64,000 bases of DNA, taken from the NCBI GenBank assembly GCA_002167435.2, contig NHBR02000055.1:1-64000 (forward strand), read 5' to 3'. The notes under the pieces are model-generated. The model saw nothing but the letters and a program-made list of their open reading frames with translations. It was not told the origin of the DNA and did not search any database. Position numbers and translations under genes: made by a program. This DNA comes from Allomuricauda sp. TMED12. Lineage in GTDB: Bacteria > Bacteroidota > Bacteroidia > Flavobacteriales > Flavobacteriaceae. This document shows positions 17,346 through 26,923 of the stretch, piece after piece (the stretch's first letter is position 1; the number at the start of each line of letters is the position of its first letter).

Positions 17346-18395
17346 TTATAAAATCAACATGGCATCCCCGTAGGAATAAAAGCGGTAGCCTTCCAAAATG
17401 GCCTGTTTGTAAGCTTTTTTGATAAGGTCATGACCTGCAAATGCAGATACCATCATCATCAAAGTTGATTTTGGTAAGTGAAAGTTGGTAATCATACAGT
17501 TCGCAATACTGAATTCGTATGGAGGAAATATGAACTTATTTGTCCAACCTTCAAACGTGTTCAATGTATGTTCGGATGAAACGGCACTTTCCAAGCCTCT
17601 CATTACTGTTGTACCTACAGCACATACCTTTCTCTTGTTGGCTTTGGCATTATTTACAATTTCCGTGGCCTTTTCATCAATTACAAGCTCTTCGCTGTCC
17701 ATTTTATGTTTGGACAAATCCTCTACTTCAACTGGGTTAAAGGTTCCCAAACCTACGTGCAAAGTTACCTCGGCAAACTCGATTCCTTTGATTTCCAAAC
17801 GCTTCAACAAATGCTTGGAAAAGTGCAACCCTGCTGTTGGTGCAGCCACGGCACCTTCATGCTTAGCATAAATGGTCTGATAGCGCTCTTCATCTTCTGG
17901 CGTAACCTCCCTTTTGATATATTTTGGAAGTGGGGTTTCACCCAACTCCCTAAGCTTTCTTCTAAAATCGGTATATGAACCATCATAAAGAAAACGCAAT
18001 GTTCTTCCTCTTGATGTAGTGTTATCGATGACCTCGGCCACCAAACTTTCATCTTCACCAAAATAAAGTTTGTTTCCGATACGGATTTTTCTTGCTGGAT
18101 CTACCAATACATCCCAAAGGCGTTGTTCTTGGTTTAGCTCCCTTAGCAAGAAAACCTCGATTCTTGCTCCGGTTTTTTCCTTATTTCCAAAAAGTCTCGC
18201 AGGAAATACCTTGGTATTGTTCAAGACCATTACATCGTCTTCATCAAAGTAATCTACTATGTCTTTGAACATTTTATGTTCAATTTTTCCTGTATCCCTA
18301 TGAACCACCATAAGTTTGGATTCGTCCCTGTGTTCTGCAGGATATTCTGCCAATAATTCTTTAGGCAATTCAAAACTGAAGTTCGATAATTTCAT
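17346..18395 (-). CDS. queA: tRNA preQ1(34) S-adenosylmethionine ribosyltransferase-isomerase
   Basis: 349 residues from the ATG at 18395 ([30 protein letters not shown]); an 11-residue upstream extension is not family-like. QueA transfers and isomerises the ribosyl moiety of SAM onto 7-aminomethyl-7-deazaguanine at the wobble position of tRNA, making epoxyqueuosine. Characteristic segments include [22 protein letters not shown] and [17 protein letters not shown]. Its own transcript ends at the hairpin at 17291-17325. Confidence 0.95.
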   Translation of the reverse strand: MKLSNFSFELPKELLAEYPAEHRDESKLMVVHRDTGKIEHKMFKDIVDYFDEDDVMVLNNTKVFPARLFGNKEKTGARIEVFLLRELNQEQRLWDVLVDPARKIRIGNKLYFGEDESLVAEVIDNTTSRGRTLRFLYDGSYTDFRRKLRELGETPLPKYIKREVTPEDEERYQTIYAKHEGAVAAPTAGLHFSKHLLKRLEIKGIEFAEVTLHVGLGTFNPVEVEDLSKHKMDSEELVIDEKATEIVNNAKANKRKVCAVGTTVMRGLESAVSSEHTLNTFEGWTNKFIFPPYEFSIANCMITNFHLPKSTLMMMVSAFAGHDLIKKAYKQAILEGYRFYSYGDAMLIL

Positions 18396-18480
18396 GTGAC
18401 TTTTTTTCGATTTTTTAAAGAATGGCAAATATACAACCTCGCGATAGCGGATGTCAAGTAAATTGATGATTAAATGTGAT

Positions 18481-19737
18481 TTACGAGTACTCTATACCGA
18501 AGCCAAGTATTTTAAGATCGTTCCAAAAGTCTGGATAGGATTTAGAAACCACCTCTGCATCATTAACCACAAAATCTGCTTTTAGTGCCAAGGGGCCAAA
18601 GGCCATGGCCATTCTGTGGTCGTTATAGGTGTCCACAGCAACTTCATTTTTAAGATTTGGATGTGGTTGCAAGGTCAAACTTTCGGAATCGATATCCACC
18701 GTAGCCCCAAACTTTCCCAGCTCAGTTTGTAGTGCGTCCAAACGGTCTGTTTCCTTAATGGGAAGAGTATGCAAACCGGTTAAGTGGCACCCAACGCCCA
18801 GACCTAAGCAACTGACAGCAATGGTCTGTGCAATATCCGGGGCATTGGAAAGATCATACTCCAAATTATCCGAAATGACATCTGCTTTTTTATGAAGTAG
18901 GATGGTATTATTTGAAAACGAGGTTTCAATACCAAAATCTTTATAGATTTCTGCCAAAACACTATCGCCTTGCAAAGAACTTTGTTTATAAGAGGATAAT
19001 CGAATCTCCGTACCGACATCACTCATGGCCGCAATGCTGTAAAAATAGCTGGCAGAACTCCAGTCGGACTCGACAACCAATGTGGTATCCTCTACTGTTT
19101 CTTTTGAAGAAACCTTAATTTTATTTCCTTCAAAAGAGGTTTGAACTCCTATTTGCTCCAATAGTGCCAAGGTCATTTTTATATAGGGTACCGAAGTGAT
19201 TTTCCCAATCAGTTCCAATTCCAAACCATTTTCCAAACTGGGAGCTATCAGCAACAAGGCCGATATATACTGACTACTGATATTGGCTGGAAGGGATACT
19301 TGGTTTTTATCCAGTTTTTTTCCTGCTATTTTTAAAGGTGGGTACCCTTCTTCCTTTTCATATTGGATATCGGCACCTAATGATCGAAGCGCTTCCACCA
19401 ATACTTTTATGGGACGTTCCTGCATACGCTGCGACCCTGTAAGCACAACTTCTTTTCCCGCTTGAGAAGCAAAATAGGCCGTTAAGAATCGCATGGCAGT
19501 ACCTGCATGGTGAATATCCACTTCTCCTTTGGATTTGACCAACCCCTTTTGCATGACCTCACCATCATCAGAATTGGAAAGGTTTTCGATTTTGATATTC
19601 GGGAAAAGAGCTTGCAGCAAAAGTGAGCGATTGGTTTCACTTTTAGAACCCGTAATTGCGATGTCCTTTTTAATTTTTTTATTGTGGGGTGCGGAAAGTT
19701 GGAGTTTCAATTCAATAGGCTTTGAGTGAATTGTCAA
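18481..19737 (-). CDS. aroA: 3-phosphoshikimate 1-carboxyvinyltransferase (EPSP synthase)
   Basis: 418 residues. It joins PEP to shikimate-3-phosphate, the sixth step of the shikimate route feeding the aromatic operon at 26.9-30.8 kb. Seen: [15 protein letters not shown] (substrate loop), [31 protein letters not shown], and the C-terminal KETDRLDAL and YNDHRMAMA motifs with the active-site Asp/Lys/Arg set. TTG start at 19737, since no ATG precedes the first conserved block. The 40 bp before the next gene start show no strong terminator. Confidence 0.95.
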   Translation of the reverse strand: MTIHSKPIELKLQLSAPHNKKIKKDIAITGSKSETNRSLLLQALFPNIKIENLSNSDDGEVMQKGLVKSKGEVDIHHAGTAMRFLTAYFASQAGKEVVLTGSQRMQERPIKVLVEALRSLGADIQYEKEEGYPPLKIAGKKLDKNQVSLPANISSQYISALLLIAPSLENGLELELIGKITSVPYIKMTLALLEQIGVQTSFEGNKIKVSSKETVEDTTLVVESDWSSASYFYSIAAMSDVGTEIRLSSYKQSSLQGDSVLAEIYKDFGIETSFSNNTILLHKKADVISDNLEYDLSNAPDIAQTIAVSCLGLGVGCHLTGLHTLPIKETDRLDALQTELGKFGATVDIDSESLTLQPHPNLKNEVAVDTYNDHRMAMAFGPLALKADFVVNDAEVVSKSYPDFWNDLKILGFGIEYS

Positions 19738-19779
19738 AACTAGAAAAAACGGCCCTAATGTCCCTTTATAAGCGAAACT

Positions 19780-20106
19780 TTATTTAAGCTTTTTGTTATT
19801 TTGATGACGATCGTGGTCGCGTTTGGTCTTTAAATCCAATTTTCTGTCAAAAGCCTCTTGCAGATCTATCCCTGTTTGGTTGGCCAAACATAGCACCACA
19901 AAGACAACATCAGCGAGCTCCTCACCCAAATCCTTGGTCTTGTCGGACTCCTTTTCGCTCTGCTCTCCATACCGTCGTGCAATTATTCGAGCCACCTCCC
20001 CTACTTCTTCAGTAAGCTGTGCCATATTGGTAAGTTCGTTAAAATAACGGACCCCATGGTTCTTGATCCATTCGTCTACAGCTTTTTGTGCATTTTCGAT
20101 GTTCAC
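19780..20106 (-). CDS. MazG-like nucleotide pyrophosphohydrolase
   Basis: About 108 residues from a GTG at 20106, which gives the usual N-terminus (NIENAQKAVDEWIKNHGVRYFNELTNMAQL). A TTG at 20145 would add 13 atypical residues. The metal-binding MazG pattern is visible: EEVGEVARI (EExxE) followed by GEELADVVFVV (ExxD). Enzymes of this type hydrolyse non-canonical or excess NTPs/dNTPs to the monophosphate. It lies 44 bp after the transglutaminase-like gene and upstream of aroA. Confidence 0.88.
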   Translation of the reverse strand: MNIENAQKAVDEWIKNHGVRYFNELTNMAQLTEEVGEVARIIARRYGEQSEKESDKTKDLGEELADVVFVVLCLANQTGIDLQEAFDRKLDLKTKRDHDRHQNNKKLK

Positions 20107-20150
20107 CTTTTCACTTTTATCGTTGAGACACAAAGGTAAGCACAACCTGA

Positions 20151-22124
20151 TTATATCTTCTCCAAAACCAGATAACTATTGTTTTGTGCGTTAATGGCGT
20201 CCTCGAAAAATTTCTTTATAAAAGCATAACCTTCGCTGGTATAGTGAGGAGCTCTTAATTGCAGACTGTACTGCACCATTATTTTACCCTGTAGCTCGGA
20301 ACAATTAAATCTCAATAACCCGCTTTTTTCAGGTAAGGACAAAATAATTGCCTCGGGTAATTCTTTTATTTTATATCCCTCTGGAACTTCTACATTAGCA
20401 TAATACATATAGGACCTAAGATATCCAAAATCGACTGGGTAATATCTTTCTTCTGAAATGAATGGATTGCTTTTAAAAAACCGGATTATAAACGGGTTAA
20501 AATAAATGGTTTCACCCGATTCCAAACCCTCCATCTCGAATTCGAAATGCTCAATCAGTTTTTTATCATCGGATTGTTCTGAATCCATTTCGTAATTCTC
20601 AATAAAAAAATCCCCATTGGAGCTTTCTTCGAGTTCATTCAAATACTCTTCTTTGGTCGATGTGATTATCTGATTCTTTTTAATCAACACTTCGTAACCC
20701 TTGGTAATCTCATCATAACTACCTGTCACCAAACCGCCTTCTGGATTTAAAGACATTTCCATCCGTATTGCCCTGCTGTTCGTTTGTTCTGGAACAATAT
20801 CATACCAATAACTTTCTCCTTCCAAATCCATTACCCTTCCGTAATAATTTAAACATCGATAAGGCAACATTCCAAAAGGCAAATATTTTTGAGTGGCATC
20901 CAATAAATAAGAGTCTCCATCAATATCGGCTTTTGCCACTAAATAGTTAAAGTCTGACATAACAGGATGTGATTTTTTAGGCAATCCATTGTTACGCGTA
21001 GATAGCACCATCATATCTGTATCAATTCCAGCGGCATTTAGAAGATTTATCAAAGTAATATTGATTTCTGCCACATTTCCACGATGTTGATCAAAAGCCT
21101 GTTTTACCCTGTTGTTCCAATAAATTCCATAATCGCCGTTCCATACAAACCAATTTTTCACGAATTCATGAATCCGCTTTGCCTTTTCCAATTTATCATC
21201 TCCACCACTAATCAGGTCCAGTGGTACATTGCGTTCAAAAAAGTTCTCCTTTTTTAGCTGTCGACCTAAATCTTTATCTGCTTTAAATTCTTTGTCAACA
21301 TCTTTCCAACTTTTGGTATACTTATCTGTAATACCATTAAATCGAAGGTGTTCAGACAGTTCAAACTCTAAGGAAGATCTATAGTTTTTGGGCGACAACA
21401 TATAACTCTCATCTTCCTTGAATGCCGGCACATCCTTCATTACATATTTTAGCACCTCACAATCTGCCTGGTCGGAAGTACCTGGAATAGAAAAACACTT
21501 TTCTTCAATGAATGCTTCGTTTACTTGGAGTGAGAGTTCCCCAATTAGGGTTCTATTGTACCTATAATTCCCGGGAATCTTCGCGTTGTACTCAGTATAA
21601 ACCTTGGGAATATCTTCTTGAAATTTCCATCCATTTAAATTGAAGAAAAAGGGAGATTTGATTTCGTACATGTATTCCAAAATAGAGCCCTCTTGTACTG
21701 CGGGAAAAGTAAATCGCTTTTCGGACCATCTTTCAGTAACATCCGTATCAAATACATCTTGTTGCCTAAGGCTGTGTTTTACGGTTCCGTTGTGGGTTAT
21801 CGCCCTAATCCCTTCTACACTTTCCTTTCCATTATCGGAATGATAATAGGGTATGGCTATATTGGCAACGGAAATACCTTGATTGTCCACTACTTTAATC
21901 TTGGCTCTATATTTTTTAATGAGCCAAACGTAATTTCCTCTGATTTCAAAAAAGTTCTCTCCTTTTTCATAAAGATAAACCGCATGCGCAGTAGTATCTT
22001 TTTCGTAGTTAGTAAATTCTTTCTCATCAATCGTAAGTTGGCCAAATTTGGTCTCATACTGTCCAACAGCTATTAAAAAATGAAAGAGTGAAACTATCCA
22101 AAGCGCGTTTTTAATCAACTTCAT
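20151..22124 (-). CDS. DUF3857/transglutaminase-like secreted protein, probably inactive
   Basis: 657 residues from the ATG at 22124, giving a signal peptide (MKLIKNALWIVSLFHFLIAVGQ). DUF3857 domain (~40-260) with a transglutaminase-core fold after it (~290-420). At the position of the catalytic cysteine this copy reads HRGNVAEIN and the catalytic histidine region reads SDFNYLVAK, so Cys and His appear replaced while LLDAT keeps an aspartate. Probably a non-catalytic binding or scaffold protein. One base follows the stop of its paralogue upstream, indicating one transcript. Confidence 0.82.
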   Translation of the reverse strand: MKLIKNALWIVSLFHFLIAVGQYETKFGQLTIDEKEFTNYEKDTTAHAVYLYEKGENFFEIRGNYVWLIKKYRAKIKVVDNQGISVANIAIPYYHSDNGKESVEGIRAITHNGTVKHSLRQQDVFDTDVTERWSEKRFTFPAVQEGSILEYMYEIKSPFFFNLNGWKFQEDIPKVYTEYNAKIPGNYRYNRTLIGELSLQVNEAFIEEKCFSIPGTSDQADCEVLKYVMKDVPAFKEDESYMLSPKNYRSSLEFELSEHLRFNGITDKYTKSWKDVDKEFKADKDLGRQLKKENFFERNVPLDLISGGDDKLEKAKRIHEFVKNWFVWNGDYGIYWNNRVKQAFDQHRGNVAEINITLINLLNAAGIDTDMMVLSTRNNGLPKKSHPVMSDFNYLVAKADIDGDSYLLDATQKYLPFGMLPYRCLNYYGRVMDLEGESYWYDIVPEQTNSRAIRMEMSLNPEGGLVTGSYDEITKGYEVLIKKNQIITSTKEEYLNELEESSNGDFFIENYEMDSEQSDDKKLIEHFEFEMEGLESGETIYFNPFIIRFFKSNPFISEERYYPVDFGYLRSYMYYANVEVPEGYKIKELPEAIILSLPEKSGLLRFNCSELQGKIMVQYSLQLRAPHYTSEGYAFIKKFFEDAINAQNNSYLVLEKI

Positions 22125-22125
22125 G

Positions 22126-24030
22126 TTATGGTGCGTTTTTGATAAGGACAATTTTTTGCTTGTCCATTCTGGCGACGGTCCTTAAAAAAGACCTGAATTT
22201 TTGATACAATTCTTTTTGATATGTCCCGGCTTTTAAAAAAAAGCTTCTATTATAAACCAATGCTCCGTTAGCCTTTTTTTGAAGCTTGGCTTGGTAATTT
22301 CCAAACTCGGTCTCCATAAAGACATCCTCTGGAAGTGATGATATTGTAAAATTCTCTGGTATTTCTATTTGGATCTTATCCTCTTCAAATGACCCTCTTT
22401 GAACCAAAAAAGGATATTTTCTGTCCCTATCTCTTGGGGGGACATAGGTGTCATTGTTCAACGGATTGAGAGACAATAAATATCCTTCTCCATTTTTTGC
22501 CACAAAGTTTTCCGCTTGGAAGTTGACATTTTCCGTAAAAACAATATCATCTTTATTGTTTTCAAAGGAGTAGTTCTTCACTTTTACTCCATTGATATTA
22601 TCCCACAAGGTTTTGTAGTATTCTTTTATATGTTCTGAAGACTCACGCTCCAAAGCCATTCTTAAGTCGTATTTGATTCCTTTCGTTTGTATTGTGACTT
22701 GGGCATCCATGGATAGATCTTCAAACACATTAATTGTCCCATTGATTTGTTTAGCATTCTCTTCGTTCAAATAGGATTCTGTTCGGACCAGTTTCCCTCC
22801 TTCGGGGGTTACCACAAGAACTGTTCGGTCGTCTGTAAAATCACCTAAATACCCAAAAGGATTTATCTGTGAGGTGCAATCCACCCAATAATAGCTGTTA
22901 TTGTAAGGTATTGCCAGAATAACATGGTCTCCCTGAATTAGATCTGCAAAGTCCTCTTGCATGTCAACCTTTGTACTTCCGGATTCTACAACAGCGTAAT
23001 AAGACTCGACTCCAACAGCCCTCAACAGTGCTTTTGTGTAATTGGTAAGTCCCTTACAGTCACCGTACTTGTCTCTATCTACTTCTGTGGCATTAATGGG
23101 CCTCATCCCTCCAATACCAATTTGCACACTGACATATCGAGTATTCTTCTGCACATACCGGTAAATTATTTTTGCCTTTTCCAAATCATCCTGGACTCCC
23201 TTTACCAAGTTCCTCATTTTGGTAATGGTTGGCTCACCCAATTCATCCCTTCCATCCAAAAGTATGTCCTGTATCCAAGTGCCTAAATCTTGCCAATTGT
23301 TTACTGTTCCACTGTAACCTTTAAAGTGAAAATTGGGCAACCTAACGGATAATCTTGGTAAAATATAGTGATGGCTCGGACTTAAGGTTTCTCCTAAAAA
23401 TGCGGGGATTTCTTTAGCCACATATGTGATTGTATTGTATTCATTGTTCACTTTCACATCCAATCCAGCCAAATTTTGTTCTTTGATTATGGGTTTTAGA
23501 TTTTTGGATGAACACGAAATTTTGTAGGTGCTTTTCTCAACACTTACACCATATCCCGGCACAAAATACCATTGTGGCATTGTACCTGTATCGGAAGTTT
23601 CTACTTCATAGGTGAATTTCATGGTATAAGGATATTGAGAAGGATCAAAGTCTGCATACAAAACTCGGTCATCACGATAAAGTGAAAATCCATCTGCAGC
23701 GGCGATGTCCTTAAAATCACGCTTTTTTATGGTTTCGATTTCCCCTCCGAATTGGTTATAAATAACCGCCTCTACATTTTTAACTTTTACTTCGTTGTCA
23801 TACCTTATTCTTGCATCTGCAAAGACATTACCCGAAGCATTAAATACTGTGACCACCTTAGTGATTTGATAGACCATCTGATCAACGGCCAGAACCTGTA
23901 TACTGACCTCATTGTTACGAATAACCGCATCTACATTAAAACGCAATTTCTCTGGGATAGAGGCAACACTATATTGGGCATAAAAAAGGCTGGAAAAAAG
24001 TAAAAAAGCGGTTAGTACAAGAAATCGCAT
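22126..24030 (-). CDS. DUF3857 domain transglutaminase-like protein
   Basis: 634 residues, signal peptide MRFLVLTAFLLFSSLFYAQ. DUF3857 domain (~50-230) followed by a transglutaminase core whose triad looks complete: DKYGDCKGLTNY (Cys, ~325), GDHVILAIP (His) and YYWVDCTSQ (Asp). Such proteins are exported and of unsettled substrate; peptide or protein cross-linking or proteolysis is possible. Paired with the apparently inactive paralogue immediately downstream. Confidence 0.85.
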   Translation of the reverse strand: MRFLVLTAFLLFSSLFYAQYSVASIPEKLRFNVDAVIRNNEVSIQVLAVDQMVYQITKVVTVFNASGNVFADARIRYDNEVKVKNVEAVIYNQFGGEIETIKKRDFKDIAAADGFSLYRDDRVLYADFDPSQYPYTMKFTYEVETSDTGTMPQWYFVPGYGVSVEKSTYKISCSSKNLKPIIKEQNLAGLDVKVNNEYNTITYVAKEIPAFLGETLSPSHHYILPRLSVRLPNFHFKGYSGTVNNWQDLGTWIQDILLDGRDELGEPTITKMRNLVKGVQDDLEKAKIIYRYVQKNTRYVSVQIGIGGMRPINATEVDRDKYGDCKGLTNYTKALLRAVGVESYYAVVESGSTKVDMQEDFADLIQGDHVILAIPYNNSYYWVDCTSQINPFGYLGDFTDDRTVLVVTPEGGKLVRTESYLNEENAKQINGTINVFEDLSMDAQVTIQTKGIKYDLRMALERESSEHIKEYYKTLWDNINGVKVKNYSFENNKDDIVFTENVNFQAENFVAKNGEGYLLSLNPLNNDTYVPPRDRDRKYPFLVQRGSFEEDKIQIEIPENFTISSLPEDVFMETEFGNYQAKLQKKANGALVYNRSFFLKAGTYQKELYQKFRSFLRTVARMDKQKIVLIKNAP

Positions 24031-24110
24031 TATTTTAGGTTAGGTTAAGTCGGGAAGGCTAATGTGATTAATTTCTTGCAAAAAATCAATAATTAATCCA
24101 TAAAAAATGG

Positions 24111-24563
24111 TTATTCTTTGTTTTTTGTGTCAATTAAAATGGTCACGGGGCCATCATTTAGGAGTTCCACTTTCATATCGGCACCAAAGATTCCCGTACC
24201 GACTTTTTTACCTAGTTTTTGCTCCAATACTTGAACAAACTCCTCGTACATGGGAACGGCAGCATCAGGTTTCGCTGCTTTAATGTACGACGGGCGATTT
24301 CCCTTTTTAGTCAAAGCGTGCAAGGTAAACTGGCTGACCACGATAATATCGCCATTGACATCTGCGACCGAGCGGTTCATCACGTCATCCTCATCATTGA
24401 ATATGCGGAGGTTCAATATTTTATTTGCAAGCCAATCAATGTCATCTTTGTTATCGGCATCCTCAATGCCCAACAATACCAATAGGCCTTTTCCAATGGA
24501 TGAAATCACTTTGCCATCAACGGTAACACTTGCTTTTGAAACTCTTTGTAATACTGTTCTCAT
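24111..24563 (-). CDS. dtd: D-aminoacyl-tRNA deacylase
   Basis: 150 residues, the standard Dtd length. It hydrolyses D-aminoacyl-tRNA and Gly-tRNA-Ala to protect translation. The N-terminal MRTVLQRVSKASVTV, the SQFTLHA motif (~77-83) and the C-terminal NDGPVTILIDT (Gly-Pro motif) form the D-selective active site. It follows rsgA with no intergenic base, so the two are co-transcribed. Confidence 0.95.
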   Translation of the reverse strand: MRTVLQRVSKASVTVDGKVISSIGKGLLVLLGIEDADNKDDIDWLANKILNLRIFNDEDDVMNRSVADVNGDIIVVSQFTLHALTKKGNRPSYIKAAKPDAAVPMYEEFVQVLEQKLGKKVGTGIFGADMKVELLNDGPVTILIDTKNKE

Positions 24564-25502
24564 TTATCTTTCCCTATACGGATTGTCTTCGTCGCCCGTT
24601 ATCATCTGAATATAGCTGCGATAGCGGCTTGCCGCAATCTCATTATTTTCCAAAGCTTCTTTTATTGCACATTTAGGTTCATCCAAATGAAGACAATTAT
24701 GGAACTTACATTCCGATTTCAACTTGAAGAATTCAGGAAAATAATTACCAATCTCATGCTTTTCCATATCTACAATACCAAAACCCTTTATCCCTGGGGT
24801 ATCAATGATGCGAGCATCAAAAGAAAGGTCGTACATCTCTGCAAAGGTAGTAGTATGCTGCCCTTGCATGTGCAGCTCCGAAATTTCGGCAGTTTTTAAC
24901 TTAAGGCCTGGTTCCAATGCATTGACCAAAGTAGATTTTCCCACTCCGGAATGTCCGGCAAACATGCTAATGTTACCGCGCATCAATTCTTTTACTTTAT
25001 CTACATTTATGCCTTGTTTGGCTTCAATTTGGATGCAATTGTAGCCAATTTTGGTATACAGGTCAATCAGGTAATCAACCTCAAACTTTTCCTCTTCACT
25101 ATAAACATCCATCTTATTAAAGAGAAGTACTACAGGAATTTCATAAGCTTCGGCCGTAACCAAAAATCGATCTATAAAACTGGTAAAAGTGGGTGGATTG
25201 TTCAAAGTGACCAACAGAAAAACCTGATCTAAGTTTGCAGCTATGATATGGGTTTGTTTGGAAAGCTTTACCGACTTGCGCACTATATAATTTTTGCGTT
25301 CGCCTATTTCTGTAATTATACCGACCGTCTCATCACCAATGGTTTCCAAATCGAAACCAACATGGTCTCCAACAGCCACTGGATTGGTGCTTTTAATACC
25401 CTGTGTTCGGAACTTTCCTTTAATACGGCATTCATAAAAATCTCCCTCTTCAGATTTTACCATATACCAGCTTCCCGTTGATTTATAAACAGTTCCGTTC
25501 AC
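24564..25502 (-). CDS. rsgA: small ribosomal subunit biogenesis GTPase RsgA
   Basis: 312 residues, circularly permuted GTPase that aids 30S maturation. Order seen: OB-fold with VAVGDHVGF (~40), G4 NKMD (~129), G1 GHSGVGKST (~182), G3 DTPGIKGF (~232), then a C-terminal zinc knuckle with CKFHNCLHLDEPKC (C-x4-C-x6-C type plus histidine). GTG start at 25502; homologues also begin at this point. Upstream in tandem with dtd. Confidence 0.95.
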   Translation of the reverse strand: MNGTVYKSTGSWYMVKSEEGDFYECRIKGKFRTQGIKSTNPVAVGDHVGFDLETIGDETVGIITEIGERKNYIVRKSVKLSKQTHIIAANLDQVFLLVTLNNPPTFTSFIDRFLVTAEAYEIPVVLLFNKMDVYSEEEKFEVDYLIDLYTKIGYNCIQIEAKQGINVDKVKELMRGNISMFAGHSGVGKSTLVNALEPGLKLKTAEISELHMQGQHTTTFAEMYDLSFDARIIDTPGIKGFGIVDMEKHEIGNYFPEFFKLKSECKFHNCLHLDEPKCAIKEALENNEIAASRYRSYIQMITGDEDNPYRER

Positions 25503-25597
25503 TATTTGTTCATATTTTGACTACAAAGAAACAATATTACTTCTTTTTCGTCGTATATCTATATTGAGAGTTTTAACAATCATTAACTTAATTTATT

Positions 25598-26038
25598 ATG
25601 AAAAAAATCATTTTGGCAGTAGCTGTACTATTTGCAGCCTCATTTACTGTGAGTGCACAACAGTACCATGTAGTTACCAGTGTTGAATCGATAGTACCCA
25701 ATGGCCTGGGACGTTCTAGAATCATTAACGCCTTGGAGGACAAAGATTACAAGGAGTTTACAAGCGTACAGACCGAGGATGACAATACCCGTAACAAATC
25801 CAAAAGAAATGAAATTCGCGTAAAGAATTTTGAGGAAACCAAACTTTTGAACTTTTATAACATCGGTGGTATTCGTTTCCAAAATATCGCGGCCAACGAT
25901 GCCCTGATTACTTCCATGATCAATGATATGATTTCCAATGGATGGGAACTGGCCTTTGTAGTTAGCGGTGTTGAAAGTGAAGGTGGAAAAGGTGATGGGC
26001 AAGGCATCTTTATTACGCGTTACATTTTCAAAAAGTAA
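25598..26038 (+). CDS. small secreted protein, unknown function
   Basis: 146 residues with a clear signal peptide (MKKIILAVAVLFAASFTVSAQ). The mature part has one notable block, RIINALEDKDYKEFTSVQTEDDNTRNKSKRNEI (repeatedly charged), then FYNIGGIRFQNIAAND and a C-terminal WELAFVVSGVESEGGKG. No family recognised. Divergent from rsgA and ended by a shared terminator. Confidence 0.65.
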   Translation: MKKIILAVAVLFAASFTVSAQQYHVVTSVESIVPNGLGRSRIINALEDKDYKEFTSVQTEDDNTRNKSKRNEIRVKNFEETKLLNFYNIGGIRFQNIAANDALITSMINDMISNGWELAFVVSGVESEGGKGDGQGIFITRYIFKK

Positions 26039-26061
26039 TATTGCCAAAATACCCCTAAATA

Positions 26062-26097
26062 AAAAAAGCCCTCCGAAGTTTTTCGGAGGGCTTTTTC
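26062..26097. terminator. bidirectional terminator
   Basis: AAAAAAAGCCCTCCGAA, loop GTT, TTCGGAGGGCTTTTTC: strong GC stem with A and T runs on both sides, between convergent stops at 26038 and 26115. Confidence 0.9.
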
Positions 26098-26114
26098 TTT
26101 AGCTACAAGTTTCA

Positions 26115-26789
26115 CTAATCCTTAAAATAGACCCTTCCGCCTACAAAAGTTTTTTTATGAACCGTTTGTGGATTTCCGTAAACATATACATCTCCACCGG
26201 CCTTTACATTGATATCCACCAATTCCGAAGCAAATACATCTGCCTCACCTCCGGCTGAAATTTTAACGTCTGTTGTCGTTGTCCTTAACTCTCTTCCCTC
26301 AAAAATACCACCTGTATTGATAACAACCGTTTGATTTTTTGCCAATCCTGAAGCTCGGACAATTCCTCCGGTTACCGCTCTTACGTCTGCGTAGTCCACA
26401 TCCATTCCAATATGAATCATGGCTCCTTCTTGTGCCCTGAGCTCTATTTTGCTCTTATGAACCATCTCATTACAAGTAATTTGCGCACCTTCGTTACCAT
26501 CGATTACATCCAAATTGGTGTAGTAGACTTCAATCAAGGTGTCCTCACCCTGGAACTTTTTGTCCAGCTGCATACGAAGTTTTAAAACTCCGTTTTTGTT
26601 GGTCCATTTAATGTCATCGACATTCCAGCCTTTGATCATGATCTTGTTCTCGTCGGATTGGATCAAGTTGACCTCAATCAAATCAAAAACCTTGATTTTG
26701 TTGAATTCCCCAACTTCTGTATCGATGATTCGTTGCGAAAACATAACCAAGGGAAGCAAAAGAAGACCTAGTGTGTATATTTTTTTCAT
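26115..26789 (-). CDS. GIN (DUF2807) domain secreted protein
   Basis: 224 residues, signal peptide MKKIYTLGLLLLPLVMFSQ. The rest is a regular beta-helix-like repeat of short strands (VNLIQSDENKIMIKGW, KVDYADVRAV..., VVINTGGIFEG, VDINVKAGGDVYVYGNP), the pattern of the putative auto-transporter adhesin 'head GIN' domain common in Bacteroidota. Envelope-associated; function unknown. Convergent with the preceding small secreted protein. Confidence 0.82.
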   Translation of the reverse strand: MKKIYTLGLLLLPLVMFSQRIIDTEVGEFNKIKVFDLIEVNLIQSDENKIMIKGWNVDDIKWTNKNGVLKLRMQLDKKFQGEDTLIEVYYTNLDVIDGNEGAQITCNEMVHKSKIELRAQEGAMIHIGMDVDYADVRAVTGGIVRASGLAKNQTVVINTGGIFEGRELRTTTTDVKISAGGEADVFASELVDINVKAGGDVYVYGNPQTVHKKTFVGGRVYFKD

Positions 26790-26849
26790 GATAGTGTGTT
26801 TTTACTTCTGAAAGATGATACTTTCCTGCTTTTGTTACAGTTTAAAGCA

Positions 26850-26895
26850 AAAAAAACTATTTGCAGCCCAAAATTTATCTGGACCACAAATAGTT
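26850..26895 (-). terminator. terminator of the aromatic operon
   Basis: On the minus strand AACTATTTG and CAAATAGTT enclose a 23-nt loop region and are followed directly by T8. It lies ~30 bp after the stop of the DAHP synthase/chorismate mutase gene. Confidence 0.72.
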
Positions 26896-26923
26896 CTTGA
26901 ATCAGCCTGATTAAAAAATCAGA

